From an uncultured Methylococcaceae bacterium (lineage in GTDB: Bacteria; Pseudomonadota; Gammaproteobacteria; Methylococcales; Methylomonadaceae): a stretch of 64,000 nucleotides of DNA. Made by a program: the position numbers and the translations under genes. Positions 51,966 to 62,087 of the stretch are shown here, one piece after another (the first letter of the stretch is position 1; each line of letters begins with the position of its first letter). Location: contig CAIXAE010000010.1 in NCBI GenBank assembly GCA_903917345.1, positions 62,001 to 126,000 on the forward strand, read 5' to 3'. Below the pieces are notes generated by a model, which saw nothing but the letters and a program-made list of their open reading frames with translations, had not been told where the DNA came from and ran no database searches.

Positions 51966-53642
51966 ATGACATTAAAGAAACGTCGTCCCGTCGGACATTC
52001 GACACTTAAATTAATTATCCCTGGTTTGATGATGCTTAATTATCCAACGCTAGGACTTTCTGCTGAAACTCTCAATGCGGATCCTGCCGCCACAAAGCTA
52101 CCCACGCCTACCTACACTAGTGCCCCTATGGCGGCTTACAACTTTATGATGGATGATGCGCTACTAGGTAATAGTTATGAAAAGCCGGTCTGGAATGTAC
52201 ATGACACCTTAGGCTTGCCGAAATGGTTGTCGTTTGGTGTGGAACAAAGAACGCGATATGAGTCAGTTTCCGATGCCTTTAAAGGCTCACAAAAAACGTC
52301 GCCTTCTTCACTCGGCCAATCAAAGGGCGGGGATCAGCAAATCGCTTTACAAACAGACTTTTGGTTACAAGCCAAGTTTAATAAATTTCGACTTGCCGTG
52401 GAATTAATGGATGCCAGAACGTTAGGCTCAGATGTTAGCAAAAGCACAAATGCCAGCAATAGTCCTAACACAACCCCGTTTCCATCAAACAACTCATCTG
52501 TTGATACTTGGGATTTTGCTCAAGGCTATGCCTCTTGGGCTGATCAAAACGTATTGAATAGTGGCTTAGGCACTGAGATTAAATTCGGCCGCCAAACCAT
52601 GGATTTGGGCAGTCGTCGCTTAGTCGCCAGACCCATATTTAGAAATACCGTTAATAACTTTACCGGCGTAAGAACGCGCGTAATAGCTTATGACAAATGG
52701 CAATTTAATGCGTTTGCTACGGTACCCGTGCTCAGATACCCTAATTACAATTCGATAACAACAAACCCCAATTTACTGAATAACACAAAATGGGATGAAG
52801 AAGATTTTCATACTTGGTTTTCAGGCGGCATTTTTGAATACAGCAACTTATATAAAGATATCAACGCAGAGGTGGCTCTGTATCAGTTAAACGAAGGAGA
52901 CAGTTCTCTAAACGCCACTCGTAATCGCAATTACTGGACACCGACGGTGCGTATTTATCAAAAACCAGCCAAAGGGAAGTTCGACTTTCAAGCGGAAGGA
53001 ATGGGGCAATTTGGTACGGTTAAATATGCTGCAACCAGCACTTATGCTAATACAACCCAACTCCATGAAGCGTGGTCCTCACATGTAGAAGCAGGCTATA
53101 GTTTTGACATGCCTTGGTCACCCCGATTCTATTTAGAATATGACTATGCCAGTGGCAGTTCTAATTGGAAAGACCATTCTTCTGCAGGTGTTGATGGTCG
53201 ATTTGACCCATTATATGGCGCCTCTGATTTTGACTTTGGACCGACAGGCATTTATGGTGCCTTCCAAAGAAGTAACATCAACTCTCCGGGCTATAAATTG
53301 GACTTTGCACCCACTAAAGATTTGTCATTCAGGTTTCAACAACGTTTAGTGTGGTTAGCCTCTGCAACTGATTGTTGGGGTGGAAATACCTGCACCGCTG
53401 CCACGCAGCCCGCATTAGCTAATGGTAATGGTTCCTTTGTGGGTGATCAATTAGGTTTTACCGGACGTTATAACTTTAATAGCAGTATTAATTTTGATGC
53501 CGGCTGGTACCACTTATTTAAAGGTGAATTTGCTAAATCAGCGCATACCACTTCAAGCACAGGCATTTATTTAACCGGAGTCACTCCACCGCCTGGCGCT
53601 GATACTGACTATTTCTTTGTTCAAAGTCAGTTAAGATTTTAA
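51966..53642 (+). CDS. Alginate export family-like outer membrane porin
   Basis: Signal peptide; WLSFGVEQRTRYESVSDAFKG; beta-strand-rich; terminal aromatic YFFVQSQLRF. Confidence 0.8.
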   Translation: MTLKKRRPVGHSTLKLIIPGLMMLNYPTLGLSAETLNADPAATKLPTPTYTSAPMAAYNFMMDDALLGNSYEKPVWNVHDTLGLPKWLSFGVEQRTRYESVSDAFKGSQKTSPSSLGQSKGGDQQIALQTDFWLQAKFNKFRLAVELMDARTLGSDVSKSTNASNSPNTTPFPSNNSSVDTWDFAQGYASWADQNVLNSGLGTEIKFGRQTMDLGSRRLVARPIFRNTVNNFTGVRTRVIAYDKWQFNAFATVPVLRYPNYNSITTNPNLLNNTKWDEEDFHTWFSGGIFEYSNLYKDINAEVALYQLNEGDSSLNATRNRNYWTPTVRIYQKPAKGKFDFQAEGMGQFGTVKYAATSTYANTTQLHEAWSSHVEAGYSFDMPWSPRFYLEYDYASGSSNWKDHSSAGVDGRFDPLYGASDFDFGPTGIYGAFQRSNINSPGYKLDFAPTKDLSFRFQQRLVWLASATDCWGGNTCTAATQPALANGNGSFVGDQLGFTGRYNFNSSINFDAGWYHLFKGEFAKSAHTTSSTGIYLTGVTPPPGADTDYFFVQSQLRF

Positions 53643-53680
53643 TAAGAACGCACACTTCACTCAATTACATGGAGACGATT

Positions 53681-54445
53681 ATGTCTAAAAAGTTATCCCT
53701 CTTATCGCTTATCACTTTTGGTTTAGTACTGAGCACCTCTTCCGTTAGGGCAGACTCTACCCTCGTAGCTGTGGCATCAAACTTTACTAAACCGATGACC
53801 GAAATTGCCGAAAGCTTTGAAAAAGCCACGGGGCATTCTGCAAAACTATCATTTGGCTCAACAGGTAAGTTTGTCTCTCAAATCCAGAACGGCGGGCCTT
53901 TTGAAGTACTACTCGCTGCGGACGAAACCGGCCCCGCTTTACTGGAGAAAGAAGGTTTGGCTGTCAGCGGTACCCGTAGTGTATACGCCATAGGTAAATT
54001 GGTACTTTGGTCTGCAACAGCGGGTTATGTTGATGCAGAAGGCACTGTATTAAAAACAGGTCATTTTAAACATCTTGCCATTGCCGATCCTAAACTAGCG
54101 CCTTATGGTGCAGCGGCTGTTGATTATTTAAAAAAACAGGGCTTGCTTGATAAAATCCAACCCTTAATGGTCTTTGGCGAAAACATTAGCCAAACTCAGC
54201 AATTCATTAGTACGGGTAATGCAGAATTAGGCTTTGTCGCACTCGCTCAAGTCATTGAGAATGGTAAAATTGGCTCTGGATCCGGTTATATAATTCCGGC
54301 AAGTGAATATGCCACTATTCGCCAAGGCGTGGCCTTGTTAAAGAATGGCAGTGATAATCCCGCCGCTATCGCCTTGTTAGCCTATTTAAAATCGGCACCC
54401 GCACTAGCGATTATCCAAAAATACGGTTACGATTTACCAAAATAA
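53681..54445 (+). CDS. modA: Molybdate ABC transporter substrate-binding protein
   Basis: VAVASNFTKPMTEIAESFEKATGHSAKLSFGSTGKFVSQIQNGGPFEVLLAADETGP; followed by modB and modC. Start chosen after GGAG. Confidence 0.95.
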   Translation: MSKKLSLLSLITFGLVLSTSSVRADSTLVAVASNFTKPMTEIAESFEKATGHSAKLSFGSTGKFVSQIQNGGPFEVLLAADETGPALLEKEGLAVSGTRSVYAIGKLVLWSATAGYVDAEGTVLKTGHFKHLAIADPKLAPYGAAAVDYLKKQGLLDKIQPLMVFGENISQTQQFISTGNAELGFVALAQVIENGKIGSGSGYIIPASEYATIRQGVALLKNGSDNPAAIALLAYLKSAPALAIIQKYGYDLPK

Positions 54446-54464
54446 CCTAATGACTTGTTAAAAC

Positions 54465-55151
54465 ATGCTCACTACTGCCGATTTAGATGCGCTCTGGCTT
54501 ACCTTTAAAGTAGCCAGTTTAGCGACTTTTTTATTACTCTTAATCGGCACCCCTTTAGCGTGGTGGTTGGCTCGCACCCCTTCACCCGCCAAGGGTTTTA
54601 TTAATGCTTTAGTGTCTTTGCCTTTAGTGCTTCCGCCCACTGTATTAGGTTTTTATCTACTCATCTTAATGGGCCCCAGTGGGGCAATCGGCCAATTAAC
54701 CCATTTTTTAAATCTAGGCACCTTATCATTTACCTTTGCTGGCTTAGTGATAGCATCAGTTCTTTACTCTCTGCCCTTTGTGGTACAACCCTTACAAACC
54801 GCCTTTAATAGTATTGCCGAACAAACCTTAGAGGCAGCAGCTACTTTACGCGCCAGCCCTATCAGCACGTTTTTTAATGTCGTTTTGCCCATTAGCCGGC
54901 CCGGATTTTTAACCGCCAGTATCTTAGGCTTTACTCATACCGTCGGGGAGTTTGGCGTCGTGTTAATGATCGGCGGTAATATCCCCGATAAAACCCGCGT
55001 GGTTTCCGTACAAATTTATAATCATGTCGAAGCCTTAGAATATCCCCAAGCGCACTGGTTGGCGGGTTGCTTATTAGCCTTTTCTTTTACGGTCTTATTT
55101 ATTTTGTATTCCGTGCTTAAAACGCCACCGCAAGTACAGCAACTAAAGTAA
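54465..55151 (+). CDS. modB: Molybdate ABC transporter permease
   Basis: ALWLTFKVASLATFLLLLIGTPLAWWLART; FTHTVGEFGVVLMIGGNIPDKTRVVSVQIY. Confidence 0.95.
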   Translation: MLTTADLDALWLTFKVASLATFLLLLIGTPLAWWLARTPSPAKGFINALVSLPLVLPPTVLGFYLLILMGPSGAIGQLTHFLNLGTLSFTFAGLVIASVLYSLPFVVQPLQTAFNSIAEQTLEAAATLRASPISTFFNVVLPISRPGFLTASILGFTHTVGEFGVVLMIGGNIPDKTRVVSVQIYNHVEALEYPQAHWLAGCLLAFSFTVLFILYSVLKTPPQVQQLK

Positions 55152-56230
55152 TGAAACCTTTAACCGCGCGTTTTAAATTAACGTACAGCGAATTTAACTT
55201 AGCTGTTGACTTACAGCTACCCAGCACCGGGGTCACGGTTCTATTTGGCCCCTCGGGTTCTGGCAAAACTACCCTACTCCGTTGCATCGCGGGTTTAGAA
55301 AAAGCACCCACGGGCTATTTTGAAATTAACGGGCACTGCTGGCAAGACAGTGGCCATAACCAATTTGTCCCTACTTATCAGCGTAACCTAGGGTATGTAT
55401 TTCAAGAGGCCAATTTATTTCCACACTTAACGGTATTGGGTAATTTACAGTTTGGCTTAAAGCAGCAAAAAAAAGCCTCTATTAATCTAAAAGAAAACCA
55501 AGAGCTCTTAGAATTACTGGGCATTACGCATTTACTCCATCGTAAACCGGATCGTTTATCGGGTGGTGAAAAACAACGTGTAGCGATTGCAAGAGCGTTA
55601 TTGTTAAAACCCGACATATTATTGATGGATGAACCCTTAGCGGCTTTAGACAACAAACGTAAACAAGAAATTTTGCCTTATTTAATCCACCTTCATCAGC
55701 ATCTCTCTATCCCCGTACTTTATGTCACACACTCCCCACAAGAAGTGGCGCAACTTGCCGACACCTTAGTGGTTATGGAATCAGGTAAAGTCATTGCAAT
55801 GGGCGGCCTGACTGAAACCTTTAATCGTATTGACCTTAGCTTTTCGCAAGATAAAGCGGCCAGTAGCGTATGGCAAGTTACCTTGCTTCAGCATGAACCC
55901 GAATTCCATTTAAGCTGTGTTGAGATTGAAAATAATAGACTGAGCCTGCCGTTAATTAATGCGCCTGTAGGCACAGGGTTAAGGGTTCAGATTTACGCAA
56001 GAGATGTGAGCCTTACGCTTGAAGCACCCAAAGCCACTAGCATTCTTAATATACTGCCCGCCCGTGTTAAAGAAATTAAAAATGACAACCACGGGCAATG
56101 TACAGTACGCTTAGAACTCGGGAGCCAATCTCTATTGGCACACATTACCCAAAAGTCCGCTCAAGTACTCGATTTGCGGACTGGAATGCAGCTCTATGCT
56201 CAGATTAAGGGGACCTCGTTACTTGGCTAG
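55151..56230 (+). CDS. modC: Molybdate ABC transporter ATP-binding protein
   Basis: Walker A LFGPSGSGKTTLLRCIAGL; LSGGEKQRVAIARALL; C-terminal MOP-like domain. Confidence 0.95.
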   Translation: MKPLTARFKLTYSEFNLAVDLQLPSTGVTVLFGPSGSGKTTLLRCIAGLEKAPTGYFEINGHCWQDSGHNQFVPTYQRNLGYVFQEANLFPHLTVLGNLQFGLKQQKKASINLKENQELLELLGITHLLHRKPDRLSGGEKQRVAIARALLLKPDILLMDEPLAALDNKRKQEILPYLIHLHQHLSIPVLYVTHSPQEVAQLADTLVVMESGKVIAMGGLTETFNRIDLSFSQDKAASSVWQVTLLQHEPEFHLSCVEIENNRLSLPLINAPVGTGLRVQIYARDVSLTLEAPKATSILNILPARVKEIKNDNHGQCTVRLELGSQSLLAHITQKSAQVLDLRTGMQLYAQIKGTSLLG

Positions 56231-56313
56231 CGTATCCGCTTAAGAGATGATCATATCTGGCATTATTCATGCTTTAAATTTTACTGAACTAAACTCTATA
56301 TAGCAGATGTGTC

Positions 56314-57765
56314 ATGAAATCAATTTGGGAAAACTATAAAACTGATGTTGCTTACGATGAGTTGATGTTTTCGGAATATCAATCTCGTCCTGTGAGCCAC
56401 CAATTATGTCGTTATTTAGATACTCTTAAGAAAGAGGATATAGATAAAAGAAAAGCCGCTGCTGAACTTGCCATTATGGAAATGGGCATTAGTTTTACGG
56501 TGTACAGCGATGAAGGCAACATAGACAGGGCATGGCCTTTCGACATTATCCCCCGCATTATTGCTGCCAAAGAATGGCGTATTATTGAGAAAGGTTTAAA
56601 ACAACGCCTAACCGCTTTAAACTGCTTTATCAGTGACGTTTACGGCGAACAAGCTTTTATAAAAGCAGGCAAAATGCCTGGCGAAATTGTAAACAGTTCT
56701 AAAAACTTTCGTAAAGAATGCGTTGGCATGAAGCCCAAACACAATGTGTGGGCCAACATCTGTGGCACCGATTTGGTGCGCGACAAAGATGGCATTATGT
56801 ATGTACTAGAAGACAATTTACGTGTCCCTTCTGGCGTTTCTTATATGTTAGAAAATAGAGTTATTACTAAAAGGGTATTTCCTGAATTATTTCAGGATAT
56901 TGATATTCAACCTATCGATGATTACCCTACCCGTCTCCATGAAATGCTAACCTCTATTGCTCCGCACCAAAATGGTCAAGTGACTTGTGCGGTGCTAACA
57001 CCTGGTATTTACAACTCTGCCTACTTTGAACATGCCTATTTAGCTCAACAAATGGGCGCTCAATTAGTAGAGGGTGGCGACTTAGTGGTTAAGGATGATG
57101 ACTGCGTTTACATGAAAACCATTCAAGGTCTTGAGAAGGTCGACGTCATCTATCGCCGTATTGATGATGACTTTTTGGATCCAGAAGTATTCCGTAAAGA
57201 CTCTACGTTAGGTGTAAAAGGTTTAATGCGCGCCTGGAAAGCAGGCAATGTAGCCTTGGCTAATGCACCAGGCGCCGGCGTTGCTGACGATAAAGTGGTG
57301 TATGCCTACGTACCCGAAATGATTCGTTACTTTTTAAATGAAGAACCGATATTACCGAACGTGCCTACTTATTTATGCAGCAACCCTGATGATCTTGAAT
57401 ATGTGCTTGATCATTTAGCCGAACTCGTTGTTAAACCGGCTAATGAGTCAGGTGGTTATGGGATGTTAGTAGGTCCCCATGCAACCGAGAAAGAAGTCGC
57501 TAGTTTTAGAGACATCATTAAAAAAGATCCTCGCAACTATATTGCACAACCGACATTATCCATTTCAACCGCCCCAACTTTGTGCAAGAGTAAGCTAGAA
57601 CCTCGTCATATTGATTTACGCCCCTTTATTTTACAAGGACAAGATACGTTTGTGACCGCAGGTGGTCTGACCCGAGTAGCGTTAAAGAAAGGCTCATTAG
57701 TGGTCAACTCTTCTCAAGGTGGTGGAAGTAAAGATACCTGGATTATTAACATGGGGGATAAATAA
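56314..57765 (+). CDS. Stand-alone circularly permuted ATP-grasp protein (DUF404/DUF407-type)
   Basis: LEDNLRVPSGVSYMLENR; VLTPGIYNSAYFEHAYLAQQMGAQLVEGGDLVV; ELVVKPANESGGYGMLVGP. Confidence 0.92.
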   Translation: MKSIWENYKTDVAYDELMFSEYQSRPVSHQLCRYLDTLKKEDIDKRKAAAELAIMEMGISFTVYSDEGNIDRAWPFDIIPRIIAAKEWRIIEKGLKQRLTALNCFISDVYGEQAFIKAGKMPGEIVNSSKNFRKECVGMKPKHNVWANICGTDLVRDKDGIMYVLEDNLRVPSGVSYMLENRVITKRVFPELFQDIDIQPIDDYPTRLHEMLTSIAPHQNGQVTCAVLTPGIYNSAYFEHAYLAQQMGAQLVEGGDLVVKDDDCVYMKTIQGLEKVDVIYRRIDDDFLDPEVFRKDSTLGVKGLMRAWKAGNVALANAPGAGVADDKVVYAYVPEMIRYFLNEEPILPNVPTYLCSNPDDLEYVLDHLAELVVKPANESGGYGMLVGPHATEKEVASFRDIIKKDPRNYIAQPTLSISTAPTLCKSKLEPRHIDLRPFILQGQDTFVTAGGLTRVALKKGSLVVNSSQGGGSKDTWIINMGDK

Positions 57766-58703
57766 TGTTATCACGCTCAGCAGAACGCATTTATTGGCTT
57801 GCCCGCTATATTGAACGTACCGAAAACATCGCCCGATTGGTTAATGTTCACATGAATTTACTCATGGACTTGCCTAAAGATGTAGAAATGGGCTGGAAGC
57901 AGTTAATTTTAATTAATTCTTCTGACCAGATATTTTATGAGAAATATAATGTCGCCAATGAAAAAAACATTACTCGTTTTTTATTGGCTGATGATACTTA
58001 CGCCGGCTCTTTATTTTCTTCTTTAACCGCGGCGCGAGAAAACATCCGTACGTCTAGGGATTTATTACCCGATGAAGCATGGGAACAAGTCAATGAGATG
58101 TATTTATTTGCCAAAAAGAATTTAGATACCGTCTCAAATAGACGTCATCGCGTCATTTTTCTTAATGAGATTTTAAAAGGTTGCCAACGCTTTACCGGTC
58201 TATTATCTGGCTATATGAGCCACAACCATCCTTATGCCTTTATTCGTTTAGGCAGAAATATGGAACGTGCGGATATGACCAGTCGCATATTAGACTTGGC
58301 CTCTTTACTACTCTCTGAATCGCGCAGCGATGAAGTCCGTCAATATGAAACGATCTTATGGATGAATGTCTTAAAAGCGCTGAATGCGCTATTGATGTAT
58401 CGTCAACAAAAACACAGCCATGTTAATGGTGATGATGTACTGGACTTTTTACTGAAAAACACCAATCTACCGCGTTCCGTGATGTGTTGTTTATCAGAAA
58501 TATCTGAATGTATTATCAAATTACCCAACAATGGCGACTTACCAGCAAAAGTCGTTGAGTTACAAACTTACGTGCAAGCCATTAAAACGGAGGACACAAC
58601 TCAAGCTCAACTACGTGGGATTCTAGATGATCTACAAAATAAGATAGGTGGCCTACATAATGAGATCACCCAAAATTGGTTTTTGATTGTTTCAGAAGAC
58701 TAA
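57765..58703 (+). CDS. Alpha-E domain protein (DUF403)
   Basis: MLSRSAERIYWLARYIERTENIARLVNVHMNLLMDLP; GRNMERADMTSRILDLASLLL; TAATG overlap with the ATP-grasp gene. Confidence 0.92.
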   Translation: MLSRSAERIYWLARYIERTENIARLVNVHMNLLMDLPKDVEMGWKQLILINSSDQIFYEKYNVANEKNITRFLLADDTYAGSLFSSLTAARENIRTSRDLLPDEAWEQVNEMYLFAKKNLDTVSNRRHRVIFLNEILKGCQRFTGLLSGYMSHNHPYAFIRLGRNMERADMTSRILDLASLLLSESRSDEVRQYETILWMNVLKALNALLMYRQQKHSHVNGDDVLDFLLKNTNLPRSVMCCLSEISECIIKLPNNGDLPAKVVELQTYVQAIKTEDTTQAQLRGILDDLQNKIGGLHNEITQNWFLIVSED

Positions 58704-58714
58704 CTATGCATTTT

Positions 58715-58743
58715 GTTAGTGGGGCTAATCCAGCCCCACTAAC
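58715..58743. terminator. Hairpin between convergent alpha-E and Anbu genes
   Basis: GTTAGTGGGGCT-AATCC-AGCCCCACTAAC. Confidence 0.7.
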
Positions 58744-58765
58744 CGCTTTACAACAACTTAAAATC

Positions 58766-59521
58766 TTATAAAACCTTTCGCATTACCTTATGTGAGGTTT
58801 TATCTATGTCAGGCAAGGCCGCTATAGCCTCACGTAACTTGGTTTCCCAACTACGTCTGAGTTGCAACATATAATCGTCATCATCATCAAAGCAGTAATA
58901 TTCTTCAAAGCTATGACTGTCTTTACGGTATATGAGCATTTCTACGGGTGATCCAACACTCGCATTACTACGAATAGTTGAATCCATAGAGACCAAACAG
59001 CAACGTGCTGCTTCATAAATCGGGGTATTTAATTTTAAAAACCGATCCAATATAGGTTTACCGTATTTACTCTCACCTATTTGCAAAAACGGTGTATTAG
59101 CAGAGGTGGTTATACTATTACCTTCTGCATAAACCATATACGCTGCAGGGGGTTCGTCACCTATTTGACCCGCAATGATAAAACTAGCGGTCGGATTAAA
59201 CGCAGACTGACCTTTATCACTTTTATGTTGTTTTTGTTTCTCTACACTCACATGGCCCAAATAATCGGCCGCCTCAAACAGGCTTTCTACATTATTTAGA
59301 TTTATTTCGGCTTCTTTAACTTTATCACGATGCAACTGCTCCAAAACCGCCTGAGTGGTGGCTAGATTACCCGCGCTCAACAACACGATATAGCGATCAC
59401 TTGTTGTATCAAAAGCATGCATTTTGCCATGTGTACTCACATTATCGATGCCTGCATTGGTTCTGGAGTCAGAAACCAAAATCAAACCCTCGTCTATAGA
59501 CGCTGCAATACAATAAGTCAT
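58766..59521 (-). CDS. Anbu-type proteasome-like peptidase
   Basis: MTYCIAASIDEGLILVSDSRTNAGIDNVSTHGKMHAF: N-terminal Thr after Met and Ntn-hydrolase fold motifs; neighbours are ATP-grasp, alpha-E and transglutaminase genes. Confidence 0.92.
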   Translation of the reverse strand: MTYCIAASIDEGLILVSDSRTNAGIDNVSTHGKMHAFDTTSDRYIVLLSAGNLATTQAVLEQLHRDKVKEAEINLNNVESLFEAADYLGHVSVEKQKQHKSDKGQSAFNPTASFIIAGQIGDEPPAAYMVYAEGNSITTSANTPFLQIGESKYGKPILDRFLKLNTPIYEAARCCLVSMDSTIRSNASVGSPVEMLIYRKDSHSFEEYYCFDDDDDYMLQLRRSWETKLREAIAALPDIDKTSHKVMRKVL

Positions 59522-59554
59522 AATTAGTTATTCGATGAAAATTTTTTTGATGCG

Positions 59555-60343
59555 TTAATTATCCAGCAAATCGACCCGAACGTCCATATTGTTTAACAAA
59601 CATCCCGAACCAAATTGATGAAAAATGGATACATCAGCCGCATCTCTACCAAAGGCGACAATCACACGCCCCCCCAAAAAATCAGCCTGTGTTGGGTCAA
59701 AGGCATACCATCGCCCCCCCACATAAGCCTCAAACCATGCATGCAAATCCATGGGCTGTAAATTGTACAAATACCCGACCACTAATCGAGTAGGAATACT
59801 GATACTTCGACATAAAGCGATTGCCAACTGCGCTAAATCACGACAAACACCCTGTCCGCGTTGATGCACTTCTATTGCTGATAATGGAAACTCACTGGAC
59901 CCTGGAACGTATTCTATAAAATCACGCACCCATGCATTGATCCTGCTAACTTGATCATAACCAGGCAACGCTCCTAACGTGATTTCTCTGGCTAAATCAC
60001 CAAAACGATCGGATTCACAATATCGACTAGGCAATAAAAAGGGCAGCACATAATTGGGCAAATCTTGAATCTCTACAAAATAAGCACCAGGAGCAACATC
60101 AATCTTATCGGCGACAATGACATCCGTTGAGGTATATATTAAAAAATTACCGACCGGAGCCATCAACCGCTGTACTGAATTACCAAAACTATCGGTACTC
60201 TCCAGCATGGGTATAACAGGTCTTACTACATAAACTTCTCGGTTAATCCATTGCTGGATACCTCGATAGGGCCGCAGCATTAAAATTAATACGCTGGGCT
60301 CAAAGACTTGAAAACGAAGACTACAACTGACTCTTAATTTCAT
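59555..60343 (-). CDS. Transglutaminase-like cysteine peptidase family protein (set 1)
   Basis: VHQRGQGVCRDLAQLAIALCRSISIPTRLVVGYLY...DLHAWFEAYVGGRWYAFDPTQ (Cys-His-Asp triad). Confidence 0.92.
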   Translation of the reverse strand: MKLRVSCSLRFQVFEPSVLILMLRPYRGIQQWINREVYVVRPVIPMLESTDSFGNSVQRLMAPVGNFLIYTSTDVIVADKIDVAPGAYFVEIQDLPNYVLPFLLPSRYCESDRFGDLAREITLGALPGYDQVSRINAWVRDFIEYVPGSSEFPLSAIEVHQRGQGVCRDLAQLAIALCRSISIPTRLVVGYLYNLQPMDLHAWFEAYVGGRWYAFDPTQADFLGGRVIVAFGRDAADVSIFHQFGSGCLLNNMDVRVDLLDN

Positions 60344-60391
60344 ATCAGCAACATGTCCAAGAATAATCCTAAAAGTAATGTGTCCGTATTT

Positions 60392-61087
60392 TTAAATCCC
60401 TAATGACTCTATCTGCTTATAAGCATGACTGAGCCAAATTTTAACGCGCTGTCTTTCTAACAAACCTAAGGCATCTAGGCTATTTTCATCTTTATTTTTC
60501 GCAGCCCAAAAACTGTAGCTGTTACCATCTATTTTAGTCATGACTGCCGCATGCAGACGTTTTAAAGTCATTACTTTTGCATCAAACGCTAAAGCACGCT
60601 CTTTAACACCTGAAAACTCTAAAATATTAAAATGCTCATCGCGTAACTGATTCTGCACGATGACATAATTCAGCTTGGTCCCAAATTGCGTTAATAATTT
60701 ATTAAGCAGATCAACAGAGTCTTTGCCCGAGTCCATCACGTTCCAATAATAAATCTTAATATCTAACTCTTCAGCTAATTCCAACACCCCTGAGTCATCT
60801 ATCCATTTTGCAAGCGCTTGATGCGTTTGAGCGGCTAAATCCACCAAAATGCGCTGCTCGGGTTGCTCTGCAGCCACTTCCATAATGGCGTCTAAACTTT
60901 GGTAACTATCAATCACCGTGGGTGACGTGTAATCTGAGTAAAATCTCAGTAATGAACCATGAGATTTATCGGTATCGAAACCCACAAACGGTAGCTCATG
61001 ATCAATCATGTATTGCGCTAATAAGCGCGCCACCACTGACTTACCCACGCCGCCTTTTTCTCCCCCGATCAAATGAATTGTAGCCAT
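60392..61087 (-). CDS. ParA/MinD-like P-loop ATPase
   Basis: MATIHLIGGEKGGVGKSVVARLLAQYM deviant Walker A; VGFDTDKSHGSLLRFY. Confidence 0.85.
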   Translation of the reverse strand: MATIHLIGGEKGGVGKSVVARLLAQYMIDHELPFVGFDTDKSHGSLLRFYSDYTSPTVIDSYQSLDAIMEVAAEQPEQRILVDLAAQTHQALAKWIDDSGVLELAEELDIKIYYWNVMDSGKDSVDLLNKLLTQFGTKLNYVIVQNQLRDEHFNILEFSGVKERALAFDAKVMTLKRLHAAVMTKIDGNSYSFWAAKNKDENSLDALGLLERQRVKIWLSHAYKQIESLGI

Positions 61088-61124
61088 CTAGCCCTCTTTG
61101 TATATATGTAAAAATTAAATGTGT

Positions 61125-62087
61125 TTATATCAGTCTTAAGACATCAACTGAAACTGACAAGGTGTGTTGACCACCTCCAAATGCAATGCCTTTTAAAGGC
61201 GTTACATCTGAAAAATCTCGCCCCCATGCCAAGGTAATATGTTGATCATGGGGTACTTTATTATTGGTTGGATCAAAATCCATCCAGCCAATCGCCGGAA
61301 CATAAACTGAAAACCACGCATGGGAGGCGTCTGCCCCCACTAACCGAACTTTACCCGGCTCAGGTAAGGTTTCAACATAACCACTCACATAGCGAGCAGC
61401 AATGCCATAAGCCCTTAAACAGCCAATCGCCAAATGCGCAAAATCCTGACAAACACCTCTACGAAATTGCAATACATCCGATAAAGGCGTGGCGATCGTC
61501 GTAAAAGTAGGATCGTAAGTAAAATCTTTATAAATACGTGCCATCAAATCATGAACTACTTCTACTAAAGCACGCTGAGGCAAAAAAGACGCCCGGGCAT
61601 ATTCAGCAAGTTCTGCGCTGACGGACACCATAGGTGAATCCAATACATATTGTCTCGCATCAAATAACTCAAGCATATACTCTGAGCTTTGGTTCTGAGT
61701 TTGTGATTGTGATTGGCTCTGACTCTGATTGTCAAACGATTGGGACTGGCTATTGATTAAAACATTCCCCTGCATTATCTGCTGCACTTGCTCCCACGTC
61801 ACGGCATTAAATAAATCTAAGCTATTGTGCTTTGGAAAAAGACTGACCTCACTGACAACAGTGACAAGCAATTTAGTGTGTGGCTTTTGCACTGAGAAAT
61901 AAGCCACTCTATTACCGAAAAAATCTGTCCGCTCATTATAATCAGTCGGACTTGGCGTTATTTCAAAATGGCTGCTATGTGCTTGCTGACGCCAAAAGTT
62001 ACGCGGCTGCAAACGTGCTTCATTTTGACATAAGCCTACTGACTGACTGTAATCATAGAGGGTACTGTGCGTAATGCGGTATTTCAA
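61125..62087 (-). CDS. Transglutaminase family protein with N-terminal bacterial TGase-associated domain and Ser/Gln insert (set 2)
   Basis: MKYRITHSTLYDYSQSVGLCQNEARLQPR; RRGVCQDFAHLAIGCLRAYGIAARYVSGYVET; DASHAWFSVYVPAIGWMDFDPTNN. Confidence 0.92.
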   Translation of the reverse strand: MKYRITHSTLYDYSQSVGLCQNEARLQPRNFWRQQAHSSHFEITPSPTDYNERTDFFGNRVAYFSVQKPHTKLLVTVVSEVSLFPKHNSLDLFNAVTWEQVQQIMQGNVLINSQSQSFDNQSQSQSQSQTQNQSSEYMLELFDARQYVLDSPMVSVSAELAEYARASFLPQRALVEVVHDLMARIYKDFTYDPTFTTIATPLSDVLQFRRGVCQDFAHLAIGCLRAYGIAARYVSGYVETLPEPGKVRLVGADASHAWFSVYVPAIGWMDFDPTNNKVPHDQHITLAWGRDFSDVTPLKGIAFGGGQHTLSVSVDVLRLI

